Numbered from the stretch's first letter, positions 1 through 5,216 are shown. The stretch is DNA of 5,874 nucleotides from Candidatus Bathyarchaeota archaeon (GCA_014859805.1 JACUTN010000052.1:1-5874), one strand, 5' to 3'. The notes: generated from the letters alone by a model not told the origin. Program-made: numbers and translations.

Positions 1-583
1 ATTGGAAGTTTGCTAGGAAATGTTCGAAAAGTTGTTGGCGGCTTGTGAAGTGATCTCCCCACACGCCTACCCCTTTTCCAGCCGCTGGCTTGTCTGGTTT
101 AACAACTGCCTTGTTTTCGAGTTCGTCAAGCCACGTGTAAACATTTTTTTTTACTTGTTCTTGGCTTTTGTAGTCTTTTGGGTTGAAAATTCTGAAGCGG
201 GGATTTACTTCTGGCACGATTTCTTGAAATAACAGTCTTTGGGCAACTTTGCTTGCTTCTATGGCGTATTCCTTTGTTGGGCAGATCACTGGTATGTTTG
301 TTCGCTTTTCAATAAGGTCGCGTACGCCGTTTATTATGGGTTTTTCTGGGCCGACTATGCAGAAATCTATTTTGTCTTTGTTTGATTCCGCGAATTTGCA
401 TATTTTCTCTGCGTTTAAGTCTGGGATGACTACGTGCTTGACTGATTTTTTCACGTTGAAGGGGTTTCGCTGTTTATCAGCAATATAGAGTTCTACGTCG
501 TAGTTTATGCTTCGTTTGAAAGAGTCAACCATTGCTGCGGCTCTTGCACCATAAGAAACAACCAGTATGCCTACTTTCTCCAT
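1..583 (-). CDS. purD: Phosphoribosylamine--glycine ligase (GAR synthetase), N-terminal part, cut by left edge
   Basis: PurD joins phosphoribosylamine and glycine with ATP to make glycinamide ribonucleotide, step 2 of cytosolic de novo purine synthesis. The frame starts at ATG 583 and stays open to the left edge, giving 194 complete codons plus one base. Residues 1-100 form a Rossmann-like N-domain (VGILVVSYGARAAA at the start; VGPEKPIINGV near 77-87, matching the family's VGPE-P-L--G). The ICPTKEYAIEASK stretch near 100-112 corresponds to the family's GPTK--A--E-SK. The ATP-grasp part begins after that, with VVKPDKPAAGKGVGV at 160-174 resembling the usual VVKADGLAAGKGV. Oddity: the near-universal GGREHA motif is replaced by YGARAAA, so this is a divergent, probably archaeal, subgroup. 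It lies 58 nt downstream of purF, the preceding pathway step, with no clear terminator between, so co-transcription is likely. No strong ribosome site is visible; GATGGG lies 7-12 nt upstream of the ATG. Family assignment is firm; the C-terminal half is outside the window. Confidence 0.9.
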   Translation of the reverse strand, partial: MEKVGILVVSYGARAAAMVDSFKRSINYDVELYIADKQRNPFNVKKSVKHVVIPDLNAEKICKFAESNKDKIDFCIVGPEKPIINGVRDLIEKRTNIPVICPTKEYAIEASKVAQRLLFQEIVPEVNPRFRIFNPKDYKSQEQVKKNVYTWLDELENKAVVKPDKPAAGKGVGVWGDHFTSRQQLFEHFLANFQ

Positions 584-641
584 AAGCAACCCATCAAATT
601 ACAAGAATAGAACATAGTCCTAATTTATTTTGCCAATGTGT

Positions 642-2141
642 CTACTCAACGGCTTCTGCTATCCCGTACAGTCTTCCTGTTTCCTCGTAGCCTTTCATGA
701 ATCTTTTCTTCATTTCATCCGCTATTTTTTGCGCCAACGGCGTTGGATACTTGCCTGTCAAACATGCTAGACATAGTTGTTCTCGGTTAAAGCCCGTTGC
801 TTTTATCAACCCTTCTATTGACTGGTAGCACACGGCGTCTGCACCTATGATCTCTGTTATTTCTTCTGGGCTATGCTTTGAACCTATTAGCTGGCCGTAA
901 GTGGCCATGTCTATTCCGTAAAAGCATGGTCCAATTATTCGCGGAAAAGTTATGAACACGTAAACTTTTTTGGCTCCCATTTTGCGCAGTTTTTCCACTA
1001 TGACTTTTGTTGTGTCTCCTCTGACTATGCTGTCGTCTGTTACTATGACCCGTTTTCCCCTGATTTTTGGTGCTAAAATGTTGATTTTCTTGTCGATCGT
1101 TGAATACCGTTCTCTATTTAACAGGATAAAAGCTCTTTCAGTCACGTAACGATGTCTGCGGGAGGCACGTTCCCATCTCAAGCCAGACTCTTCATGAACC
1201 CCTAAGGCTGAGTCATCACCAGTTTCAGGCAAAGAAAGAATCATGTCTGCATCCTTAACGACATCTGGATTCTCACGGACAAGGTTTCTCCCGAATTCTT
1301 CCCGGATTTCATAAACATATTTTTCGTCAAAGCGTGAGTCTGGTCTTGCGAAATACGCGAATTCAAACGCGCAGAAGGCTTTTTTCCGTCTATTTACGAG
1401 TTTTTTCCTTCCAAATCCATCTTTTGAAACCGTTACGAGTTCGCCAGGTTCCAGTTCGAAATCTCTTTCGAGTTCGTTTATGTTTAGGCCGACTGTTTCT
1501 GACGAAAAGGCATAGGTTGAATGGTCTTTGCTGTGACCAGCGCATAATGGTCTTATTCCGTAGGGATCTTTAAAAGCAAAGAATTTGCCGTCTTTTGTTA
1601 TGGCAGCCACTGAGAAGGCTCCTTGGATTTCTTGCATGCACGTTTCAACCGCAGAAGCTAGGTCTTTGCCTTTTGCAAATTCAATCAGCAGTTTGTGACA
1701 GATTAAGTCTGCATCGCATTCATAAGAGAACCCGGGAAATTCTTTGCTTATTTCTTTTTTAAGTTGGAACGTGTTGACAATATTTCCGTTGAAGGAAACA
1801 GCTAGTTTTAAACCGTTTTTTGAGGCTGTAACGGGCTGCGTCCCTTTTATTAATGATGCTTCGTCTGTTTTTCCAGACGTTGTGTATCTAACGTTTCCGA
1901 TGCCTATGTGTCCGGGCAATCGTCCGAACCATTCTTGGATTGCGTTTGTTTTTAGTTTTGGCACGAGGTCTAGGCTTCTGTGAACATGGATTTTTCCGTT
2001 GTTATAGGTTAGGAAGCCGTGGGATTGGTGGCCTCTGTGGTTTTGAGCCCTTAAGCCCCAGTATATGTAGGAGAATATGGGCTGTTTTTGGAAGTTTATT
2101 GCTCCGAATACTCCGCACGCGATTTTTAATTGCTCTCCCAT
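642..2141 (-). CDS. purF: Amidophosphoribosyltransferase (glutamine PRPP amidotransferase)
   Basis: PurF makes phosphoribosylamine from PRPP and glutamine, the first committed step of purine synthesis. Numbered from the ATG at 2141 (499 aa, normal family length), the N-terminal Ntn glutaminase domain has nucleophile Cys9 in ACGVFG, so an 8-residue propeptide would be removed. It also has R85 in NVRYTTSGK, the N118-G119 oxyanion-hole pair and D143. The C-terminal phosphoribosyltransferase domain carries the PRPP loop DDSIVRGDTT at 369-378. Cys257, Cys406, Cys457 and Cys460 match the four 4Fe-4S ligands of Bacillus-type PurF, so a cluster enzyme is expected. Oddity: the flexible PRPP loop reads RHRYVTERAFI rather than the common KNRYVGRTFI, with one extra residue, and PDSG is PETG. 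A longer frame begins at TTG 2171, but a TATA-like box directly abuts that TTG, so it would lie before the transcript start; ATG 2141 is preferred. purD follows 58 nt downstream. Confidence 0.95.
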   Translation of the reverse strand: MGEQLKIACGVFGAINFQKQPIFSYIYWGLRAQNHRGHQSHGFLTYNNGKIHVHRSLDLVPKLKTNAIQEWFGRLPGHIGIGNVRYTTSGKTDEASLIKGTQPVTASKNGLKLAVSFNGNIVNTFQLKKEISKEFPGFSYECDADLICHKLLIEFAKGKDLASAVETCMQEIQGAFSVAAITKDGKFFAFKDPYGIRPLCAGHSKDHSTYAFSSETVGLNINELERDFELEPGELVTVSKDGFGRKKLVNRRKKAFCAFEFAYFARPDSRFDEKYVYEIREEFGRNLVRENPDVVKDADMILSLPETGDDSALGVHEESGLRWERASRRHRYVTERAFILLNRERYSTIDKKINILAPKIRGKRVIVTDDSIVRGDTTKVIVEKLRKMGAKKVYVFITFPRIIGPCFYGIDMATYGQLIGSKHSPEEITEIIGADAVCYQSIEGLIKATGFNREQLCLACLTGKYPTPLAQKIADEMKKRFMKGYEETGRLYGIAEAVE

Positions 2142-2171
2142 GGTTGGCAATAAGAGACGCTTATTTATCAA

Positions 2172-2180
2172 CTTTTATAA
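2172..2180 (-). promoter_or_regulatory. TATA-like box of purF
   Basis: On the minus strand the sequence reads TTATAAAAG with purine-rich GAAAATG just upstream, as expected for an archaeal BRE/TATA pair. A start of transcription about 26 nt downstream would fall near 2150, leaving a leader of only about 9 nt before ATG 2141. This would be a nearly leaderless mRNA, consistent with the lack of a Shine-Dalgarno sequence there. It implies purF is transcribed separately from the exported-protein gene upstream. Position inferred from sequence only. Confidence 0.5.
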
Positions 2181-2245
2181 CATTTTCAACTAAAAAGTAC
2201 GCTAGCTTTTCCAAATTGTGCGAACCATTAAATCGGTAGGATTGG

Positions 2246-2686
2246 TTATTCTACTGTGCTTGAGGTTATTGTCAGTTCTGCACCGTCGATCACATGTATC
2301 CACCAGTCCAGCGGCTCAAAAGAATCAGCGTAATAGACTATAAGTCTCGCCATCGAGTCTATTGGAGCGTCCTCTGGAACATTTCCGTTCCAAGTTAAAG
2401 TTTTCTTGTGACAGGGCTTAAGAGTTAATGTTTTTGGTGTTCCGCTCCAACTCCATGCTTCATCTTCAAAGGCTATGTTAACAGACCATGTGCCCTCAGC
2501 TTTTCCAATGTTTTTGAATGAGATTTTCACGGTGAAAGCTTCGCATGATGCTTTGTCAACTACACCACCACAGCCACCACATGCCAAACAAGCCAAGGAT
2601 TGATTGTCTGAACCCATATATGAAAAGCCAAGTGTAACAATTATGGTAATCAGTGCAAGAGACAACAAAGCAAACTTTTTCTTCAT
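2246..2686 (-). CDS. Exported small protein with Cys-rich segment and predicted beta-sandwich (CARDB-like), function unknown
   Basis: I do not recognise a specific family. The 146-aa product begins MKKK followed by a hydrophobic stretch (residues 5-23), a typical signal peptide or N-terminal membrane anchor, so it should act outside the membrane. Residues 30-48 hold four cysteines (33, 36, 39, 48) around a glycine-rich GGCGG; a fifth, Cys92, lies in the core. From about residue 50 to the end, alternating hydrophobic strands (FTVKISFKNIGKAEG, KTLTLKPCHKKTLTWNG, ARLIVYYAD) resemble CARDB/Ig-like adhesion modules, with the typical N-x-G after strand one and a P-x-x-x-K-T turn. This is weak fold-level similarity only. 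The start is fixed by a strong purine-rich ribosome site, AAAGGAG, 10 nt before ATG. It is monocistronic in appearance: 270 nt of non-coding DNA upstream, and purF with its own TATA box downstream. Possible roles include a surface or cell-envelope protein; metal binding by the cysteines or disulphides are both possible. Confidence 0.75.
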   Translation of the reverse strand: MKKKFALLSLALITIIVTLGFSYMGSDNQSLACLACGGCGGVVDKASCEAFTVKISFKNIGKAEGTWSVNIAFEDEAWSWSGTPKTLTLKPCHKKTLTWNGNVPEDAPIDSMARLIVYYADSFEPLDWWIHVIDGAELTITSSTVE

Positions 2687-2706
2687 TCTCCTCTCTCTCC
2701 TTTATG
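2687..2706 (-). promoter_or_regulatory. Strong Shine-Dalgarno region of the exported protein gene
   Basis: On the minus strand a pure-purine tract containing AAAGGAG, then AGAGAGGAGA, ends at the ATG at 2686. The GGAG core is 10 nt from the start codon, with a second GAGGA closer in. It is among the clearest ribosome-binding sites in the window and supports this ATG as the true start. Confidence 0.75.
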
Positions 2707-2740
2707 AAAATAAGGGGAACAGCCCGCTTTATCCCTTCTG

Positions 2741-2776
2741 TAGAATACTTCTATAAAACAAAAATAGAGTATTCTA
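2741..2776. repeat. Imperfect palindrome (13-bp arms, 9-nt loop) upstream of exported protein gene
   Basis: Left arm TAGAATACTTCTAT (2741-2754) and right arm ATAGAGTATTCTA (2764-2776) pair completely apart from one bulged T at 2750, around the A-rich loop 2755-2763. On the minus strand the centre reads TTTTATAGAA, a candidate TATA box. A start about 26 nt downstream (near 2728) would give a leader of roughly 40 nt containing the strong ribosome site. The palindrome is therefore either an operator over the promoter or, if transcription comes from further upstream, an RNA hairpin or terminator. Confidence 0.7.
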
Positions 2777-2877
2777 CGCATATGTTTCCATGTAAAAATC
2801 TATAGGGGGGTTATCAGTATTGCAGCCGAAAAACTCTAAAAATCCCTTCAAGCATGAACGGCAGAACGGGTTCAACC

Positions 2878-2886
2878 TATATATAA
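2878..2886 (-). promoter_or_regulatory. TATA-like box in the aspS / exported-protein gap
   Basis: The minus strand reads TTATATATA, the closest match to an archaeal TATA box in the window. The predicted start about 26-28 nt downstream is near 2855, exactly where an ATG begins a 13-codon frame ending in TGA. It may drive the exported-protein gene with a leader of about 170 nt, or a small RNA or peptide. The element is near-symmetric, so rightward (antisense to aspS) use cannot be excluded. The preceding C6 run is a poor BRE. Confidence 0.4.
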
Positions 2887-2896
2887 GGGGGGTCTA

Positions 2897-2922
2897 GACA
2901 AACAGAGAGCAAAAGAGAAAAC
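2897..2922 (-). terminator. Possible T/pyrimidine-rich terminator after aspS
   Basis: About 35 nt beyond the aspS stop, the minus strand is almost entirely pyrimidine with TTTTCTCTTTT and TGTTTGT runs. Archaeal RNA polymerase can terminate on T-rich tracts without a hairpin. There is no supporting stem here, so the call rests on composition and on its place at the end of the operon. Confidence 0.35.
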
Positions 2923-2956
2923 ACCCTAGGACTGCCGCCAACACCTCCAAGAAAGC

Positions 2957-4276
2957 TTATGGCGTAAGTCTAAACTTGTCTCTCGGATAAAGCGTTACTT
3001 CTCTTATGTTCTTTTTCCCAGTCAACATCATCGTCAATCTTTCCAGCCCTATAGCCCATCCCGCATGAGGAGGCATACCATAATCAAAGGCTTCCAAATG
3101 ATGTTTAAAGGATTCTGGATTCAGACCCTTCTCTTCCAACCGTTTTATCAGAAGCTCTTTAGACGCTATTCTTGTTCCACCAGAAGCTAGTTCTATCCAA
3201 CTCCACATCAGGTCGAAACCTTCACAAATTTCTGGATTATCATCGCGTGGCTTAATGTAGAACGCTTTCGAATGCGTCGGCCAGTCAACTATGAAGTAGA
3301 AGCACGGGTGAATCTTGCCCAGTGTTCTGAAGGCTGGTGTTGGTATGTCCTCGCCCCACGGGATTTCTATGCCTTCCCGCTTCAAATCTTGCAACACATC
3401 ATCATATTTTAGGCGTTTGAAAGGGACTTCCGGCACTTCGATGTTGTATTTTAGCGTTGCCAATTCTCTCGGGCATTTTTCATCAACAGTCTTGCATGTG
3501 AAATGCATGAGCTGTTCAAGCAGCTGCATCACATTTTCAGCCGTGGCAAAAGCTTGCTCAATGTCTATTGAAACAAACTCGCTTAAGTGACGACGTGTGT
3601 GAGACTCCTCAGCCCTGAAAAACGGTCCCACTTCAAAAACCTTCTCGAAGCTCATAACAAGCTCTTCTTTATACAATTGTGGGCTTTGAGCAAGATACGC
3701 TTTCTTTTCAAAATATTCAACAGGGAACAGGGCTGCTCCGCCTTCAGTTGCCGAAGCGATAATGCGTGGAGTATGGGCTTCTATGAATCCTCTTTCAAAC
3801 AGGAAAATTCGTATTGCCTCTACGGCTGTGTGCTGAATTTTGAAAACAGCCAAGTTCTCTTCTTGGCAAAGGTCCAACGCCCGAGCGTCCAGTCGAACGT
3901 CTATGTGTGCTGGTGTTTTTCCCGTTATGTCAATTGGCAAACGAAGTACGGCTGTGCTGAAAATCTTAATCTCTTTCGGTATCACTTCGATGCCTCTAGG
4001 GGTCATCTCGGTCTTCTTCACAACACCTTTCACGCCGATGCTGTATCTTTTCTGTAAAACGTCAGACTTCGACAACACTTCGCTACTCACCTTTTTCCGC
4101 GGCACAGTGACTTGTATTGTTCCTTCCCTATCCTGCAATATTACGAAGCGTATTCCACCCAAATCCCTTATCTCTTGAACCCAACCGAAAAGCGTAACTT
4201 CTTGACCGTCAAGTTCAGGTTTAACATCAATAGAATAGTGGGTTCTACACCAATCACCAATTGAATCCAACTTCAT
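2957..4276 (-). CDS. aspS: Aspartyl-tRNA synthetase, archaeal type (possibly non-discriminating Asp/Asn)
   Basis: This cytosolic class IIb synthetase charges tRNA with aspartate. The 439-aa product has the compact archaeal/eukaryal architecture without the bacterial insertion domain. An OB-fold anticodon-binding domain (residues 1-105; GWVQEIRDLGGIRF at 31-44) is followed by the catalytic domain. Visible motifs are FIEAHTPRIIASATEGGAALFP (motif 1 region, about 164-185), QSPQLYKE, motif 2 FRAEESHTRRH, and motif 3 GLERL near the end, with the usual C-terminal PRD--RLTP. Oddity: the positions equivalent to Trp26 and Lys85, linked to tRNA-Asp discrimination in Thermococcus AspRS, appear to be Gln34 and Pro93 here. 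Pro is the state described for non-discriminating enzymes, which also load Asp on tRNA-Asn for later amidation. That alignment is from memory. The ATG at 4276 lies 15 nt after the KH-protein stop, so the two are co-transcribed; GGGCGTGA just upstream is a weak ribosome site. Identity is certain; specificity is inferred. Confidence 0.96.
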   Translation of the reverse strand: MKLDSIGDWCRTHYSIDVKPELDGQEVTLFGWVQEIRDLGGIRFVILQDREGTIQVTVPRKKVSSEVLSKSDVLQKRYSIGVKGVVKKTEMTPRGIEVIPKEIKIFSTAVLRLPIDITGKTPAHIDVRLDARALDLCQEENLAVFKIQHTAVEAIRIFLFERGFIEAHTPRIIASATEGGAALFPVEYFEKKAYLAQSPQLYKEELVMSFEKVFEVGPFFRAEESHTRRHLSEFVSIDIEQAFATAENVMQLLEQLMHFTCKTVDEKCPRELATLKYNIEVPEVPFKRLKYDDVLQDLKREGIEIPWGEDIPTPAFRTLGKIHPCFYFIVDWPTHSKAFYIKPRDDNPEICEGFDLMWSWIELASGGTRIASKELLIKRLEEKGLNPESFKHHLEAFDYGMPPHAGWAIGLERLTMMLTGKKNIREVTLYPRDKFRLTP

Positions 4277-4291
4277 GAGTTCACGCCCTAA

Positions 4292-4801
4292 CTAGTCTGC
4301 AAACTCCACACGCAGAGCCATGTTGCGAACTTTACGACCAATCTCCTTTAAAGCCTTTACACTAAAAGGCGGCTGCCTCCCACGTCTCTTCCTCAAAATA
4401 ACCCTAGTCTCAGTTGTTCCATCAGGCAGCCAAATAGTGTTTATCGCAACTATGCCCAAGGGAGCAAACAAATCCTCCAAAAACTTTCTATCGTCAGCAC
4501 CATACTCCAAAACACGAACGGCTTTACCAACTTCAGCCCCCAAAGCCTTAATGATCTTTCCACCATACCCCAAAAGACGAGGAACATCACCCCGCCCAAC
4601 AACCAGGGCCAACGTATTGTCAACATCCACAGCCTTGTGAAAATAAACATTCTGAAGTGAAGGATATTTCTCCTCTAGGGACAAGAGTAAGCGGGCGATT
4701 TTCAAGTCTAATTCGCTTATCTCTCCAGACTTAACCCTCGCCAAACATTTTTGACACAGCATCCCACTTCTTAAACAGAAGTTACATAGTACAGTTTTCA
4801 C
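4292..4801 (-). CDS. Zinc-finger/KH-domain RNA-binding protein, archaeal NusA-like
   Basis: This is a small (169 aa) cytosolic RNA-binding protein. An N-terminal CxxC-x6-CxxC (Cys 6, 9, 16, 19) should hold a zinc ion. Residues 27-45 form a helix, and a KH-type domain follows with the signature loop GYGG at 78-81 inside GRGDVPRLLGYGGKIIKALG. A second conserved block, LEDLFAPLGIVAINTIWLPDG, lies at about 108-128. The C-terminus is basic (RKRRGRQPP). KH loops of this kind bind single-stranded RNA in NusA and ribosomal proteins; archaeal NusA-like proteins are KH-only and lack the bacterial polymerase-binding domain. The start is GTG at 4801, with GGAGG 12 nt upstream lying in a hairpin arm. It sits 67 nt after alba and 15 nt before aspS, so a role in transcription elongation or translation is likely but unproven. 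The exact family name is less certain than the domain content. Confidence 0.82.
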   Translation of the reverse strand: MKTVLCNFCLRSGMLCQKCLARVKSGEISELDLKIARLLLSLEEKYPSLQNVYFHKAVDVDNTLALVVGRGDVPRLLGYGGKIIKALGAEVGKAVRVLEYGADDRKFLEDLFAPLGIVAINTIWLPDGTTETRVILRKRRGRQPPFSVKALKEIGRKVRNMALRVEFAD

Positions 4802-4810
4802 CTAGAAAAG

Positions 4811-4836
4811 CGCCCTCCACAAATAAAGGAGGGGCG
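4811..4836 (-). repeat. GC-rich hairpin between alba and the KH gene, containing its ribosome site
   Basis: CGCCCTCC (4811-4818) pairs with GGAGGGGCG (4828-4836), with one bulged G at 4834, around a 9-nt A/T loop. In the leftward mRNA the 3' arm is GGAGGGCG, which holds the only good Shine-Dalgarno match before the GTG at 4801, and it is followed by CTTTTCT. It may therefore mask the ribosome site, or act as a partial terminator after alba. The loop on the minus strand, TTTATTTGT, also resembles a TATA box. Confidence 0.6.
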
Positions 4837-4868
4837 GCGGAGCTTTGGGAGTTCATGTGGAATCGCGT

Positions 4869-5147
4869 TCAATGTGCTAGGGTTATTTCGATCGTGCTGA
4901 CGTTTGTGGGCGAGCCACCCTCTTCTCTGGATGCAAATTGGTCAGTTCCGATTCCAATTTTCTTCACTTTCACGTCCGGTAGAAATCGGCGTCTGACAAC
5001 TTCAACCACATCCACTGCTCGGCTGATCGACCTTCCCCTTGCCTTAACGTTTACTTCTTTTGCTCCGCCGTGGAAGAGAGTTATGCAAGCCAGTACATAG
5101 TTCATTACCGGCTTTCCCCCAATCAATACCGCATTGCTTTCAGACAT
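4869..5147 (-). CDS. alba: Alba family DNA/RNA-binding chromatin protein
   Basis: Alba is an abundant dimeric nucleic-acid-binding protein that coats archaeal DNA and also binds RNA. The 92-aa product from ATG 5147 matches the family length and order: AVLIGGKPVMNYVLACITL (residues 6-24), GAKEVNVKARGRSISRAVDVVEVVRRRFLPDV, then a beta-hairpin arm (about residues 65-80) ending STIEITLAH. The KPVMNYV and KARGR-ISRAVD motifs are diagnostic. The frame extends back to GTG 5237, but those 30 residues have no Alba homology, no ribosome site at the GTG, and contain the TATA-like box. ATG 5147 has GGAGTGAGG 8 nt upstream, so it is chosen. Oddity: the first residue of the Lys pair known in Sulfolobus Alba (Lys16-Lys17, Lys16 acetylated) is Gly11 here, with only Lys12 retained. 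The gene leads an apparent operon with the KH protein and aspS and is divergent from an Lrp-like regulator. Confidence 0.93.
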   Translation of the reverse strand: MSESNAVLIGGKPVMNYVLACITLFHGGAKEVNVKARGRSISRAVDVVEVVRRRFLPDVKVKKIGIGTDQFASREEGGSPTNVSTIEITLAH

Positions 5148-5190
5148 TCGTACCGCCTCACTCCTAGTTTTCACTTTTTCTATGGTTTCA

Positions 5191-5208
5191 TAACGATTTT
5201 TATCGTTA
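5191..5208. promoter_or_regulatory. Perfect 7-bp inverted repeat in the alba promoter, candidate operator
   Basis: TAACGAT (5191-5197) and ATCGTTA (5202-5208) are separated by TTTT. The repeat abuts the alba TATA-like box and covers roughly -23 to -6 relative to the predicted start, a position where a bound protein would block polymerase assembly. As DNA it is a good operator candidate. The regulator that would bind is not shown by the sequence. Confidence 0.55.
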
Positions 5209-5216
5209 AATAAATA
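5206..5216 (-). promoter_or_regulatory. TATA-like box of alba
   Basis: The minus strand reads TATTTATTTAA. Transcription starting about 26 nt downstream (near 5185) gives a leader of about 38 nt that contains the GGAGTGAGG ribosome site (5164-5156). The box lies inside the longer GTG-initiated frame, which argues for the internal ATG start of alba. Confidence 0.5.

Larger units (their letters stand above)
2687..2956. other. 270-nt non-coding stretch between aspS and the exported protein gene
   Basis: This is the longest gene-free stretch in the window. In leftward order it contains a pyrimidine-rich tract after aspS (minus strand, about 2922-2897; possible archaeal terminator), a TATA-like box (2886-2878), the palindrome at 2741-2776, and the purine-rich ribosome site adjoining 2686. 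No frame of useful length is present on either strand. Two G6 tracts on the + strand (2805-2810 and 2887-2892) both follow a TATA-like A/T run. Confidence 0.6.

Noticed and set aside
20..488. Two open frames on the + strand (20-232 and 249-488)
   Set aside because: Both lie opposite the minus-strand purD frame, which shows clear family motifs through the whole stretch; the + frames have no recognisable domains.
1334..2239. Three + strand frames of 79-99 codons opposite purF
   Set aside because: They are antisense shadows of a well-conserved gene with compositionally odd translations.
2579..2600. Possible lipobox (LAC) in the exported protein
   Set aside because: Position -3 before Cys33 is Ser rather than an aliphatic residue and the Cys lies about 10 residues past the hydrophobic core, so lipid attachment is not supported.
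2860..2890. GGGTTCAACC resembling a tRNA T-loop
   Set aside because: The flanking bases do not form a T-stem, and there is no acceptor stem, D-arm or anticodon arm around it.
2894..2948. 15-codon hydrophobic frame (TTG 2941) just after aspS, preceded by GGAGGTG
   Set aside because: The Shine-Dalgarno-like GGAGGTG directly touches the TTG with no spacer, so it could not position a ribosome there; the frame is too short to support otherwise.
3315..4640. Several + strand frames opposite aspS and the KH gene, and a minus frame at 4450-4650
   Set aside because: All overlap confidently assigned genes in another frame and show no domain or ribosome-site support.
4855..5100. + strand frame of 81 codons opposite alba
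   Set aside because: Alba homology on the other strand is unmistakable across the same bases.
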